Origin: Bagarius yarrelli
Lineage: Eukaryota; Chordata; Actinopteri; Siluriformes; Sisoridae
Direction of reading: 5' to 3'
Assembly: GCA_005784505.1 (NCBI GenBank)
Contig: VCAZ01000014.1
Location: forward strand, 1,829,241 to 1,893,240
Length of the DNA stretch: 64,000 nucleotides
A model generated the notes under the pieces. It searched no databases and was not told the origin of the DNA. It saw only the letters and a program-made list of their open reading frames with translations. The position numbers and the translations under genes were made by a program. Shown here piece by piece: positions 46,516 to 57,390 of this stretch. Position 1 is the first letter of the stretch, and the number at the start of each line of letters is the position of its first letter.

Positions 46516-46670
46516 AATTCAGGAAGTCGCTTCTTCTTTCTCTTCTTTAGCTTGTTCCCTTTTAGGGCTCGCCACAGCGAATCATCTGTCTCCACCTACC
46601 CCTATTCTCTACATCCTCTTCACTCACACCCCATGACCCCTGTGGCTAGCCTCCAATTCAGGAAGTCGCT
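46516..46670 (-). mobile_element. 5'-truncated LINE tail with 16-bp target-site duplication
   Basis: The 16-mer aattcaggaagtcgct flanks the insert exactly (46516-46531 and 46655-46670). The roughly 123-bp insert (46532-46654), read on the minus strand, contains gagacagatgattcgctgtg, gcgagccctaaaagggaac and an agaagagaaagaaga end. This matches the common fish LINE 3' end (RTE-like by memory) with an AGAAG-type tail. Insert orientation, tail and duplication together show target-primed retrotransposition. Too short to encode anything. Confidence 0.88.
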
Positions 46671-47782
46671 ATTCATGCTATATTAATGTTTCAAGCTTAA
46701 AATTACAGTGGGTCACAGAGCTGATAATGACCTCCCTGGTGCCCTAAACCAGAGTCACACCTGACAACCCAGTGCTCTCGATACAATGCTCTCTCAATTA
46801 ACCAAAACAGTTTGCACCATTAGTCACTCAAAGGAAGAGTAGAACTATGAAGAACTCAATGAGATATTAGGGGGGCCGACTAGATGGGGGGCAATTACCC
46901 CGTTCTGTGTCCTTGGACCTGAAGTTGAAACTAATTTTAACCTCAACTTGACTTTTTTTTTACAATAGGGGTTTCTTTTGTTCATGGTGTTTGATCGGGA
47001 CGGAGGCGGCATTTTGTAAGCATTTCCACTGCGATTCCAACAAAAAACAAGCACTTGGTTTTAAAATAAAACTAAAACTCATAACAAAAGTTATGAGATG
47101 AACTCAATGGTTATCTTGACACATGGAAGACGACCCCCTAAAATCTGCTGACTCGGTTAGCTTTTCGACATGTGCCATTTCCCTCCCATTAACTTTTTAA
47201 TCCTGCTTCATTTGGGCTAATTAGCGTTGGTAAAAGCGAAACACTGCTACCGCAAGGCCTCGTCCTGCCCAGCCGTCTATAGCGAGGACCGAGCTTCCTC
47301 TGCCGAGATGCGTTCATTACTTTTGTCTTTTTTAAGTCCTTCAAAAGTGCTTATTATTATTTAAAGTCAAAGCAGGGAGAAGTGTATAGTCAGCTCTTCT
47401 AGGACAGGAAAGGAGTACAAAGACACCGCGAGAAGGCCAGGGTAGGAAATGAGAACCCACCCATGAGGATCAACACTCGGCGCTAGTCAACAGTCCTGGC
47501 TACATGCTAACTCTGATAATGGAGTCATGAAGGTCGGAGGGTAGAGCTGAAAGAGCATTCGCCGGAAGTGTAAATCGAGTCGAATGTGATTTACAGAAAT
47601 CGAATCTAATGGAATCACCATATATGGAGTTCTGCTGTATCCATGATAGCTACATTTCGGCACCAAAGACAGCAATAAAAAAAAATACTACTTGATTAGA
47701 TACTACATTTGAACTACTACATATTTTCAGATCGTGAAAATAATAAGCTCTATATGATTATGGGTGGGATTAATGAAATGGG
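46671..47782. other. No gene recognised; possible conserved stretch
   Basis: 47140-47400 has balanced composition, homeodomain-type gggctaattagcg and no repeat similarity, so it is a candidate conserved non-coding element. Short minus frames at 46845-47054 and 47487-47675 show no domain. Confidence 0.35.
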
Positions 47783-47980
47783 GAGGTGGTAGTGAAGTGG
47801 TTAAGGTGTTAGACTGATAATTGGAAAATCAGGGTTCGATCCCCAGCACCACCAAATTGCCACTGTTGGGCCCCTGAGCAAGGCCCTTAAACTCCCATTG
47901 CTTAGTTGTATTACAAAAACCGAGATAAACGTAAGTTGCTCTGGATTAGGGCGTCTGCCAAATGCCATAAATGTAAATAC
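47783..47980 (+). repeat. V-SINE-type SINE, nearly full length
   Basis: A-box side gggaggtggtagtgaagtgg, B-box agggttcgatccccagcacc, body ccactgttgggcccctgagc, tail gcgtctgccaaatgccataa. It is the cleanest plus-strand copy here. Confidence 0.93.
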
Positions 47981-48880
47981 CACATCAGCCATGTTGATGT
48001 TGTCACGTGACACGATTTCACCCTTCTAAGAATGTAAACCTGCAACATGGATGATGTTAAATTTATCCACAAGTAACAAGGTTTTTTTCGCTAAAGTACT
48101 TTTACCCTTAAAAAGTGCAAAGTTTTTCCGCCATTTTCGAATATGATGTGCCGTCTCTTCCACGGGCTTATGGGATTGTAAAATGTCCATCATACGAGTA
48201 CCTCAGGCTCCAGACTCCAGGTGGAGGCAGGACAGTAGGTCATCTGGGTACTTTTTTAATGTACAGATTTTCGAGTACTATAAACCCAGATTCGCATCAC
48301 ATACCGGTTTGCACCAGATTTTAGAAGCTGGATTTTTTAAGTTTTTGTGTTAAATAAAGAGGGCAGACATTCAAGTGTGCAGAAAAACCCTGAATTTTTG
48401 GAAACTTGGGACGTTTTTTAAAATTTGAATAAAATCAAATAAAGTTTGAAATGAGCTCATTTAGTGGATAAAAGTGCACCGTTTCTCAGTCTGAACATTA
48501 GTTATGTTATCTATGTTGTATTGGGAATAAAATATCGGCTCATGTGATTTGTGACGTGTGTGTGTGTCTGTCTATGTAATACACAGCATAGCATTAAATC
48601 CGTATCGTCTAGAACGTCCTCAGGTTGTCAGCTTAAAAGCAATCAATTTTTTTTTTTAGAAATCTGACTACTTTCTGTAACAATTTATAACATTGTTAGT
48701 TGTTTTATTAAAATACGTCTGTGATTTTTCATCCAGTTTAAAAGTAAGCAGATGATTGGAGGTGTGTTTTTTGGAGGTGTGTTTTTATTATTCATGTTAA
48801 AACAGGAACAAAAGCAACCTGTCTTCACATTTACTTTTATTACCCGAATCTAAGCTTTCTTCCCAGATGGAATTCCCAGA
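47981..48880. other. No gene recognised
   Basis: Ordinary to AT-rich. The short frame at 48115-48324 shows no domain. Confidence 0.45.
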
Positions 48881-48972
48881 AAGTGGAAACAAGACGTGTG
48901 TCGTTGTCACGGCAAAACATCTAAAAGCCCCAGATGAATGAAAGTACTTGAAATTTGCATGTTGTGAAGACA
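48881..48972 (+). repeat. 92-bp duplication, copy 2
   Basis: Same as 46021-46112 with a single difference at 48890. The two copies are about 2.9 kb apart in direct orientation and bracket the LINE tail and a SINE. Confidence 0.95.
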
Positions 48973-49899
48973 GTATTTTTTGGTAGGGATCAAACTGCAT
49001 ATTAAAGAATAGTTTCTCCTACACTGGATTTGCCCCAGGATTTGACTAGTTTGGAAAAAAAATTATCAGGGAAAAAAAAACATTAAAATATGTTAAGTAA
49101 CTCTATTGTTACATATTTTTATTTCAACTACCCGTCTAATTAACACGAATAATTTTCTATACAATAGAACTGATTTATGTTACTGTACGTTTACTGTATT
49201 TTAGTATGATTATATTTTACTTTTTATAAACTGATTAATGATATACTAAAAATTATACTTAAGTATTCTTGGTTTATTGAGAGAAGTTAAAGACTTTCTG
49301 GTCAATACTTGTGACTAATATTCGAGTATTTTTGTCTATTTGCCATAATTAAACTCCTTTTAATAAAAAAATTTGTGCAAAATATAAAATCGATAAAAAA
49401 TTAAACTATTTTTTTCTCTAATGTGATGGACGAGTGTGTAAGCCGGAAAAAAGCACATGGATTTCTATATTTTTAAAATCGGATTTAGACCTCATTCATA
49501 AGTGTCTGTCATGTAAGCAGATCAGAGTCGAACGTCATTCAATAAGCGACAAGTTAGCAATCAATGCTAAATTATTCCAGGCTGCAACAACGGCTCTCCC
49601 TCTTTTTTTTTTTTAGTCTGTCTAAATAGAGAGTTCTTTTGTCGACTTGATATGGATCTAAACACTGAATCATTTTCCTCTTTGTTCATTGCGTCCATTG
49701 ATTATCACAGTTTTTAAGTCCTTTTCCGGTCAGTACGTCCCCATTGGGTTGTTTTGCCGTGTATAGTGTAAATGCAGATGTCCGATACAGGTCAGTTTTT
49801 AGAGATGATGTAAGCGAGTCGTAGAGATGATGTAAGCGAGGAGGATATATAGTCACCAAATTGAGGATTAAATTGTCTATAGTAGACTAATAGAACATA
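48973..49899. other. No gene recognised; AT-rich
   Basis: The words gatgatgtaagcgag repeat at 49805 and 49827 (a 23-bp tandem duplication). Otherwise unremarkable. Confidence 0.45.
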
Positions 49900-50095
49900 T
49901 CTAAAACACTAACATTATCCACTTCCAAGTGGACTTTTATCATCAAAATTCTTCTAGAAGAATCAAACTCGTCTCTTTAAGTTGACTTTTCTCAGTCTAG
50001 TCGCGTTAAAAATGTAGTCCACTACAAAGTTCACTTTATAAAGTGAAAAGTGGTCGATTTAGTCTGAAAAGTGTTGAATAAAAGTCCACCGCTGG
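49900..50095. repeat. Family P dispersed repeat, reversed
   Basis: cttctagaagaatc, aaactcgtctctttaagttg and acttttctcagtc are the reverse complement of the 31560-31605 part of the copy at 31510-31740. It is rich in short palindromes (ttctagaa, actttataaagt). Confidence 0.65.
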
Positions 50096-51282
50096 TACAT
50101 TGATCTAAGTTACATATTACAAAAAGAAACTTGGGCTTTGTACTTTAATTGCATGTGAGTTTATATAATAAAATAAAATTTGAAGGTTTTGTAGCTTGAA
50201 GAAGTTTTTTTAACAGACTTAAACTTGATCTGTTCAGTTGCCGTGGACATTCTGGGGTTTTTTACAGCGGTTTGTATTGTCCCTGCTGGCTAGCAGTGGG
50301 TTTGTATTTTGATATTTGAACAACAATTTAATTCCTGCTAGATTGTTTCAGCCGATATTTTTCCACTTGTGTTCTCATTAATTATCTGAAATAATTGTAT
50401 AAATCACATTTGTACTGGTTTCAGTTTGTGTAGTATAACACTTGGGAATGTTGAATGGTGTAGACACGGAATAACAATAAATGTGATTAGCAGTTTGTCG
50501 GTCTGCTGTTTAACATCCAGCTAGACAAAATACTTACCAGCGAATTCGTGGATCTCCGGAAACCTAAAAGATTGCGTGAAAATGTGCAACTAAATGTCTT
50601 TTTACAAAATAATTTCTAAGCAATTAGTAAGATAAAAAAGTTGGTTTAGAAGATTTGTTTAGGGTTTTGTGTTTTTAAGGTGAATAAACTGAATGTGTTT
50701 AATTTTATATTAGGCTGCTGGAAAAAAATGGATGGTAAAAGTACAAACAGACATCTATGACAAAGATACACAATTATTTCTGTTAGGATAAATTGTAAAG
50801 GTTTAGAGGCAGGAAACCAGGTTAAAGAATGGACAATAAGACATACTAAAGATGCTGTTTGGCTTTCCAGGTTGTTGGTTTGGGACGGCACAAGGTTTTT
50901 TTTTTGTTTGTTTGTTGTTTTGGAAAGGGTGGGTTAGGACGGGATTTTTTTTTTTGCGAAAGTGGGACGGTTTGCAAAGCCCTCGGGTTGTGACTAAGAA
51001 ACATTTTCTTTTCCAACTGTTCACATTCACTTTAGACAAAAAAAAATACTGAACTCAAAACTGAGTTTCAGCATAAGACTTAAAAAACAACTCAATTCAG
51101 AATTTATCCACTATCAAAAATTCATGAAAACATAAAGAAGCTATGACAGGTTATGTAGCTTTGTACATGAACAACACAAAAAACAGCCCATAAGTGATGA
51201 AATAAGATCAATGTCTTGCACCTGAATGGTTTAAATCACATTTTACACACTGGAGTAAAATGCATAAGATGTTGGGAAAGTA
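50096..51282. other. No gene recognised
   Basis: AT-rich with T runs (50895-50903, 50945-50955). Open frames at 50646-51052 are low complexity and conflict with each other. Confidence 0.45.
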
Positions 51283-51475
51283 GTGGCTTAGTGGTTAAAG
51301 TGTTGGACTGATACCAGAAAGACAGGGGTTCGATTTCCAGCCCCACCAAGCCACCACTGTGGGCCTGCGAGCAAGGCCCTTAACCCCCAATTGCTCAGTT
51401 GTATAAAAGAGATAAACGTAAGTTGCTTTGGATGAGGACAAGGACGTCTGTCAAAATGCTGTGAATATAAACGCA
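51283..51475 (+). repeat. V-SINE-type SINE, nearly full length
   Basis: A-box tggcttagtggttaaagtg, B-box ggggttcgatttccag, then gagcaaggcccttaaccccc and aacgtaagttgctttggat, with a small gaggacaaggacg insertion before ctgtcaaaatgctg. Confidence 0.92.
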
Positions 51476-52903
51476 GTAACTTGCTTGGGTTTTTTAACAA
51501 AGTATTTATTTACTCTTAATTGAGTCATGTTATTTTTCAGTACTTCTACTTGTACTCGAGTGAAATAATTTCTTAAGTAGCGAGACTTTTATTTGAGTGG
51601 ACAGTTTCAGTACTTATTCCACCACTGAAAAAAAACTGTCTTAACATTTTTTTTTAGTAATTATTTAATTAAGTAGAGACTTTTTCTCCAAACCCAAACA
51701 TTTATTAAAAGACTTCTTTACTCCGAAATGTCACGTTATTATTCTCCAATTAGACAGAAAACAGGCCAGCAATTTCACAGAGTTGTGCAAATTCCACACT
51801 TTTGCATTGTAAATGATCAGACTTCTGTGTTGGCCCTCTGATCTGATATTAAAGTGGTCTTTCAGTTAAAGTCTCACAGAAATGGCGTTATCTAACTCGC
51901 CTTCAGCCCTATTCTGTCAAAGCTCAGTCACATCTCTAAAAAAAAAAACCTCTCTGTTCTTCCAGCGCCTGATTTTGGCTCTTGATGAGCGCGGAGGCTT
52001 CAATGTCTTATTAACTTCGCTCTCATCTAGGGAGAAGGCAGGGAACCCGGGCGCTGTCTTTCCTTTAATGTACTGGCTTTTCTTCAGTCATTTAATTAAG
52101 AATGGAGAGATTATTCAACCTGAAGTCAGCTCCTTCTTCCTTCCAGGCCCTCATTTATCTCTGATTAAACTTGTAATATTCGGAAACTGTAGTTTGCCGA
52201 CTGTTTTTGCGGGGATGGGAGAGAAACAGAAGAAGGATGTGACAGTTAAGGAAAGGTTGTGAGATTGGCTTTGAAAAGTACATTAGGCTTAGGCTTAATC
52301 CCAAATCTATTTTATACCCCTACCCCTGTGCCTGTGCCTACTCCTTCCCTTTGGTCTTTGAGTGATAAGGGTAGGAATAAAAATATTGCCCTAAGTAATG
52401 GGACACCACTTTTACACCATGTCATCATATGTGGGGTGAAAAGGTATTTTCTTGCCACTAGACTGTTATTTCTGATGAAATATTCTGTCATCGGGTAACG
52501 ACATCAGGTTAGCAATACGTACATAACGTTAGCAAACTTTAGCAATTTCTCTAACCATTTCCTCGACGAACAGGACAGGAAACAATGAACACAGTTTTAA
52601 ATGTAATAAAACAGATGATTGTTGGTCGTTAAATCCCTAATTAATGTCAAAAAAATATTTATTTGTGAATCTCCTTGGTTGCTTGTGTGGCCATTTTGCC
52701 GCTGTAGCTAATGTATTATACACCCCTTTGTTTGAAGTGTGGTATCTGGCCCTCCACCCTACACCTTCACCTTTAAGCAAAAGAGAATCGAGACAACCCT
52801 ACCCCTTCACATGAACACTTGAAACAGAGGGTGTAGGGAAAAGATGTAGAAATCGGATTGGGCCTTTAATAAAGAAATGTAGGTATAAAAAGAAAGTAAT
52901 AAT
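51476..52903. other. No gene recognised; possible conserved stretch
   Basis: 51990-52215 is balanced in composition and free of known repeats (contains tcatttaattaagaatgg, gattattcaacctgaagtc). Frames at 51882-52498 have no recognisable domain or start context. Candidate non-coding conserved element only. Confidence 0.35.
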
Positions 52904-53034
52904 TAACAATACAACCTAATTACTGAATCCTACCCCAAGTTGATTCTTTATAATTATGCAAGTGTTCCACTAATGTGATTGGTCCAGTATTGTTCCAAGA
53001 ATGCTTATATATTTAGTATAACCGCACCGTATTG
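52904..53034. repeat. Left arm of an inverted pair
   Basis: taattactgaatcctac, gttccactaatgtgattgg and tgttccaagaatgcttatat are the reverse complement of 54092-54200. A 19-base extra piece near 52940-52960 distinguishes this arm. Confidence 0.78.
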
Positions 53035-53659
53035 TTGTTAAATTAAATGATCAATTCTATTAACTAAAAAATTTAATTTGGGAAAAAAATTAGCCTCACT
53101 TTTTACCCTTCAAAAAACATGACCTAAATATTTTAAGTGTCATAAACTAATAAGTCATTAAATTAGCTTACGCTAATGTGATTGGAAATACAAGCAAACT
53201 AATGCGCTGATTGGTGGATTATAACCAAAGGCAGAGCCGCCCATTACGACTTTACGATTAAGGTACACATTAAGTTAACGCCCTGATGCCCACAGAAGCG
53301 CCTCCAGCTGCCTTTTTTTTTGTTGTTAACAATACATTTTACTTAAGTACTCCTCCGTTTAAGCTCATACTATTATAAAAAACTGTAAAGGGTCTACTTT
53401 CAACAAATTTTTAGTTGTTTTTAGAAAATAAAGAAAACACACAGGATGCGCTCACTGCAGTGACCTGTAACTCAGTGAATACTTACTTACTCACTAATAA
53501 CAAGTTAAGCGAAATTAAGAGTTTAAGTACTTTATATAAACGCTGACTTGTCAACCTGAACATTAAAGTATAATCTATTTGAAGTATAGTCAATATACTA
53601 TATACTGTATCAACTATAGTCTATATAAGGAGGACCAGAGTAAACAGTGGTGGTGGTAA
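53035..53659. other. Interior of the inverted pair; no gene
   Basis: AT-rich. ctaatgtgattggaa at 53173 repeats a word of the arms, suggesting related sequence inside the element. Confidence 0.4.
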
Positions 53660-53925
53660 CTTGGTGGCTCAAATGGTTAAGGCACTGAGTTGCTGATCTG
53701 AAGACCTGGGTTCAAGCCCCACCACTGACAGCTGTTGATCTGAAGACCAAAAACATCTGGGTTCAAGCCCCACCACCAGCAAGCCAACCCCTGTTGGTTC
53801 CTTGAGCAAGACTCTTAACCCTTCCTGCTCCATGGGCACTGTATCATAGCTGACCTCTGACCCCCAACTTACTAAGATGGGATATAGGGAAAAAAATTCC
53901 ACAGTGCTGTAAAAAGTATTCATTA
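53660..53925 (+). repeat. Family K SINE with duplicated B-box region
   Basis: A-box ttggtggctcaaatggttaa. The segment tgatctgaagacc through gggttcaagccccaccac occurs twice (about 53693-53727 and 53738-53780). The body tgttggttccttgagcaaga and the taagatgggatatagggaaa block follow. Confidence 0.82.
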
Positions 53926-54091
53926 AATATATTGAAACGATCGTGTATTTAGAAGATAAATGAGGAACGCTAATTTAATATTTTTTGAGTTATGGGTCCA
54001 AAGTTCAAACGTTTAGTCAAGATCATATGATCAAAGACAACTTTAAGATTTACAGTGTAATTTTACTTTAGTCATCGTACCAAGATATATG
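53926..54091. other. No specific feature
   Basis: AT-rich sequence before the right arm. Confidence 0.35.
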
Positions 54092-54200
54092 CAATGCGGG
54101 TTATACTACATATATAAGCATTCTTGGAACACCAATCGGCCAATCACATTAGTGGAACGCTTAGAGTAAGATTCAGTAATTAAGTTGTATGTAAAGTTAA
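54092..54200. repeat. Right arm of the inverted pair
   Basis: Reverse complement of 52904-53034 at roughly 80 percent identity. The arms enclose about 1.06 kb, including a later family K SINE. Confidence 0.78.
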
Positions 54201-54295
54201 ATATACAATAATTTTAATATAAAAGTTTTGACCCGTTATTCATTTTGGATTATCAAGTCAATTAAGTTTATTTAACTTATTAAGGGTCTTCAGGG

Positions 54296-54412
54296 TGGAG
54301 CAGAGGAGGTTTAAGCAGTTAAGGCTTTGAGTTATTGATAAGGGTTCAAAGCACAGCCCAGCACCACCAAACTGCCACTATTGGACTTTTAAGCAAGATC
54401 CTTAAACCTTTA
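54296..54412 (+). repeat. V-SINE-type SINE, 3' truncated
   Basis: tttaagcagttaaggctttg, cagcaccaccaaactgccac and tattggacttttaagcaag. Heavily diverged, and the tail is missing at the boundary with the next repeat. Confidence 0.7.
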
Positions 54413-54645
54413 AAATTAAAGCTTCTTCTTTTAATGACATCATCAATAAAAATGACAAACGATAAATGTTTGATAAAAGTAACTTTAGTGTACAAATATG
54501 GACAAAAGAAAGGCTACCAATTATAACAGCAAAGTATAAATGGTCATAGTAATATCACACTTATAGTCAAGCATTAACACGGAATATTGACACCGTTATG
54601 ATCACACAGTAAAAGCCACAGTATTCGATAAATCTGCGCTTTTAC
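54413..54645 (+). repeat. Member 1 of a dispersed direct pair (family R)
   Basis: Shares, in order, ttagtgtacaaatatgga, ggctaccaattataacagca, agtaatatcacactta, tattgac and cacagtaaaagccacag-type words with 58730-59130. The class is unknown. Confidence 0.7.
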
Positions 54646-56514
54646 AGTCATTTGGAAACATATTTGTTAGTTGATTAAATATTTATTAAAAATGTTCTAA
54701 TAGCTTTTTCTGTTGATTGAACCTTCTTAAAAACCAAGTAAGCTTTTGTTTTCATATAAATGAACAGCTATATACATTTCTTCTGACATTTCTTCTTCTG
54801 CCTCTCTTTTTTTCTTTCTCCTGAAGTTCCTGAATCTTACGTACCACCAACACTGACCCTTCTTTCCCTCAACAGTTATGATTATCTACACTGCTATATG
54901 AGTCCCATTGAGCAGAGACGCTTTACAAGATGAATCAAAACGAGGTGATTTTTAGAGCTACTGGTGTAAATAAGAGTACTAGCTATTTTGGTGGAAGGTG
55001 CTTCACTTCTTTCCTGGGGTTCTTGATATCTTTCTTTGTGTGATTTGTCTGTATTTCCGGAGCATTCCTATTCCAATCGAATTGCTGGAAGCCGAGCCAA
55101 GTTTGTGAGCATGATATCAGTTGTTATATTGTGTTCTGAGTCAGATAAAGCAGGAGTGACTCTGTGCTCTCCGATGTGCTCCTTCGGGTAAAAATGGTTA
55201 ATACAAGAATGCTGGCATTGGCCCTCGTACTGTAGCTACTCGTCCTACTTGCCGATATCAGGGAATGCTTTTATCTTTCCTTATTATCTCGTCGACTTTC
55301 CTCAGCCTTCGCTTTGTGTGACAGCTGCCTAATTGGGCATTCTCCCCCCGTCCGTGTTGATTCTGTCTCCCCCTGGCCCCGTCTGCTGACGAATAGCAGT
55401 GGATTACAGATGAGGACACGCTGACCTGTTCGACCTTCCTGGAGCAGAGGGAGGAGCCTGGTGGGCACAAAGAGGAGGGGCTTGGCATTTTAGGTCACAG
55501 GAGGATGAGGTTGTGAGAAGGTAAAAGATCAGCCAGGTGGCTGGTGACGAAGTGTCACCTGATGTCAACACGTCAAGGACGTATGACATGCCAGTCTCTA
55601 AAATACCCCTGCGCCCTCGTACTTCTTTAGCCGTGGCACAAAAAATATAATTTCCAATGCGTAATTTGTGTTTTTTCTTTGTTTTCTCTTTCATGTGCAT
55701 GTCTTTGTCTCTCTCTTTTCTCTGTCAGTCTCCAGCAACCTCCTGCTGAGTAGGAAAAAAGAATCATGGAGGTCAAATCCTCCTGTCTGGGAGTGATAAT
55801 GACGCTCATTATGTACTCAGTAACCCTTTATTGCTCTGGCTGTGTCCTTATTGACAGAATAAGGACGTCGTATTCCAGTCTCCAATTAAACAGCGTGTTG
55901 TGAACGAGACTTTATATTCTTTTCATAGTGGGATAACTGACAATCTGGGGCAATAATATTAACATATTCATAAGCATGAAAAGAATTGAATTTTTAATAT
56001 TCCGGTTTCTATATTTAGATGACTAACGTCGGTGACCTGTATGTCTCCCAAAATCTGCCTGAAAAATGCATGTCTATTATCCGTTTTTAAAAACGATGCC
56101 CCAGTTACATAGCAAAAAGACGATTACACCACAGCGTTGGCTTTGATTAAAGGCAAATTACAGATTCATATTAAAGTGCTTGCTCTAGAACATTCAGACT
56201 CGGGGATCTGCCTCGTACACTGCATACATAAACCGGTTAAAAGAAAAATCATTTGTCTGTTTGATGAATGTAGGAGTCTGTAGTGTCAGTGTACATCTAA
56301 AGGAGTTCCTTAAAATTGACAGGAAGTTTAACATGACAAAAGAAAAGCTGATAAAAAATGACTTTTGTTTATGTCTGTGACTGTTCATATCGGTTGATTA
56401 TATCTATATATATTGTCACTGCCAATACTGTTATTTTACTCAAAATATTTTTATATATTAGATATAAAAAAAAAGCAAATTAATACCTAAAAAAGACAAG
56501 ATGCAGTGCTTTAA
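54646..56514. other. No gene recognised
   Basis: 55250-55820 is GC-richer and holds several overlapping 60-98 codon minus-strand frames, none with a domain or clear splice sites. The rest is AT-rich. A conserved element or unannotated exon in the GC-richer part cannot be excluded. Confidence 0.4.
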
Positions 56515-56643
56515 CGCCAGTCCTGTACTGAATTGTTATATATCGGGGGATCCAATATTACAAAACCGATATTCGATAATGAAAAAGGCTTAAATATTGG
56601 GAAAAATATCGGCAAAACGGGTTATTGGTCAACCTTTAATATA
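56515..56643 (+). repeat. Flanking duplicate, copy 1
   Basis: gccagtcctgtactgaattg, ttacaaaaccgatattcgat and aaacgggttattggtcaacc recur at 56838-56970 with about 85-90 percent identity. A related fragment is at 32930-32985. Confidence 0.82.
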
Positions 56644-56758
56644 CAGTGGTGGCACAGTGTTCAAGGTGTTGGACTCATACCAGGGATTTGATTCCCAGCC
56701 CCACTATACCATCACTGTGGGCCCCCTGAGCAAGGCTCTTAACCACTACTTGCTCACT

Positions 56759-56759
<1 letters not shown>
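56644..56759 (+). repeat. V-SINE-type SINE head, cut by a TA tract
   Basis: gtggtggcacagtgttcaag, gggatttgattcccagccc and gtgggccccctgagcaagg. The tail is replaced by (TA)n from 56760. Confidence 0.85.

Positions 56760-56828
<69 letters not shown>
56760..56828. repeat. (TA)n tract
   Basis: About 33 TA units. Open frames on both strands across it are artefacts. Confidence 0.97.
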
Positions 56829-56834
<6 letters not shown>

Positions 56835-56837
56835 GTA

Positions 56838-56970
56838 ATAGCAGTCCTGTACCAAATTGTTATATATCAGTGACTCCAACATTACAAAACCGATATCCGA
56901 TAATAAAAAAAGTCTTAAATATTGTGAAAAATACCGGCAAAACAGGTTATTGGTCAATCTTTAATACATA
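56838..56970 (+). repeat. Flanking duplicate, copy 2
   Basis: Same block order as 56515-56643 (gcagtcctgtaccaaattg, aaaccgatatccgataata, caggttattggtcaatcttt). The duplicate brackets the SINE and TA tract. Confidence 0.82.
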
Positions 56971-56977
56971 AACAGTA

Positions 56978-57150
56978 CATGTCCCTTGTTCAGAGCAACT
57001 TACATTTATCTCTTTTTTACAACTAAGCAATTAGAGGTTGGGGGCCTTGCTCAGGGGCCAAGCAGTGGTATCTTGGTGGTGCCGGGAATAAAACCCTGAT
57101 CTTCCGGTTAATAGTCCAACATCTTAACCACTACCCTCACACGTCCCCCA
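56978..57150 (-). repeat. V-SINE-type SINE
   Basis: ccttgttcagagcaacttac, ggccttgctcaggggccaag and gaataaaaccctgatcttcc, with a decayed head at 57120-57145. Confidence 0.85.
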
Positions 57151-57284
57151 TATATATTTATTAAACTATGATGTTGTAAATTTTACTATATAACAAATAA
57201 TAATCTGAATTGCAACTGCGAAAAAAAAAAAAACATTCACTAACTTCACCTGACTTTGTTATACACAATAAAGATGTCGGGATG

Positions 57285-57390
57285 CTGTTCAATAGGTCAT
57301 GGGTTCACATCCCATTGCTGGGCCCCTGAGCTAGGCTGTTAATTTTTCAGATGGATAAAATTGTGAGTTGCTCTGGATAATTCATACTGC
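57285..57390 (+). repeat. V-SINE-type SINE, diverged and truncated
   Basis: tcatgggttcacatccca, ttgctgggcccctgagctag and tgagttgctctggataattc. The head is missing. Confidence 0.72.

Noticed and set aside
51882..52262. 126-codon plus-strand frame in a balanced, unique stretch
   Set aside because: No recognised domain, no splice sites and no start context; kept only as possible non-coding conserved sequence.
56597..56971. 124-codon frame with a YIYIYI run
   Set aside because: Crosses a SINE and a TA tract; repeat translation.
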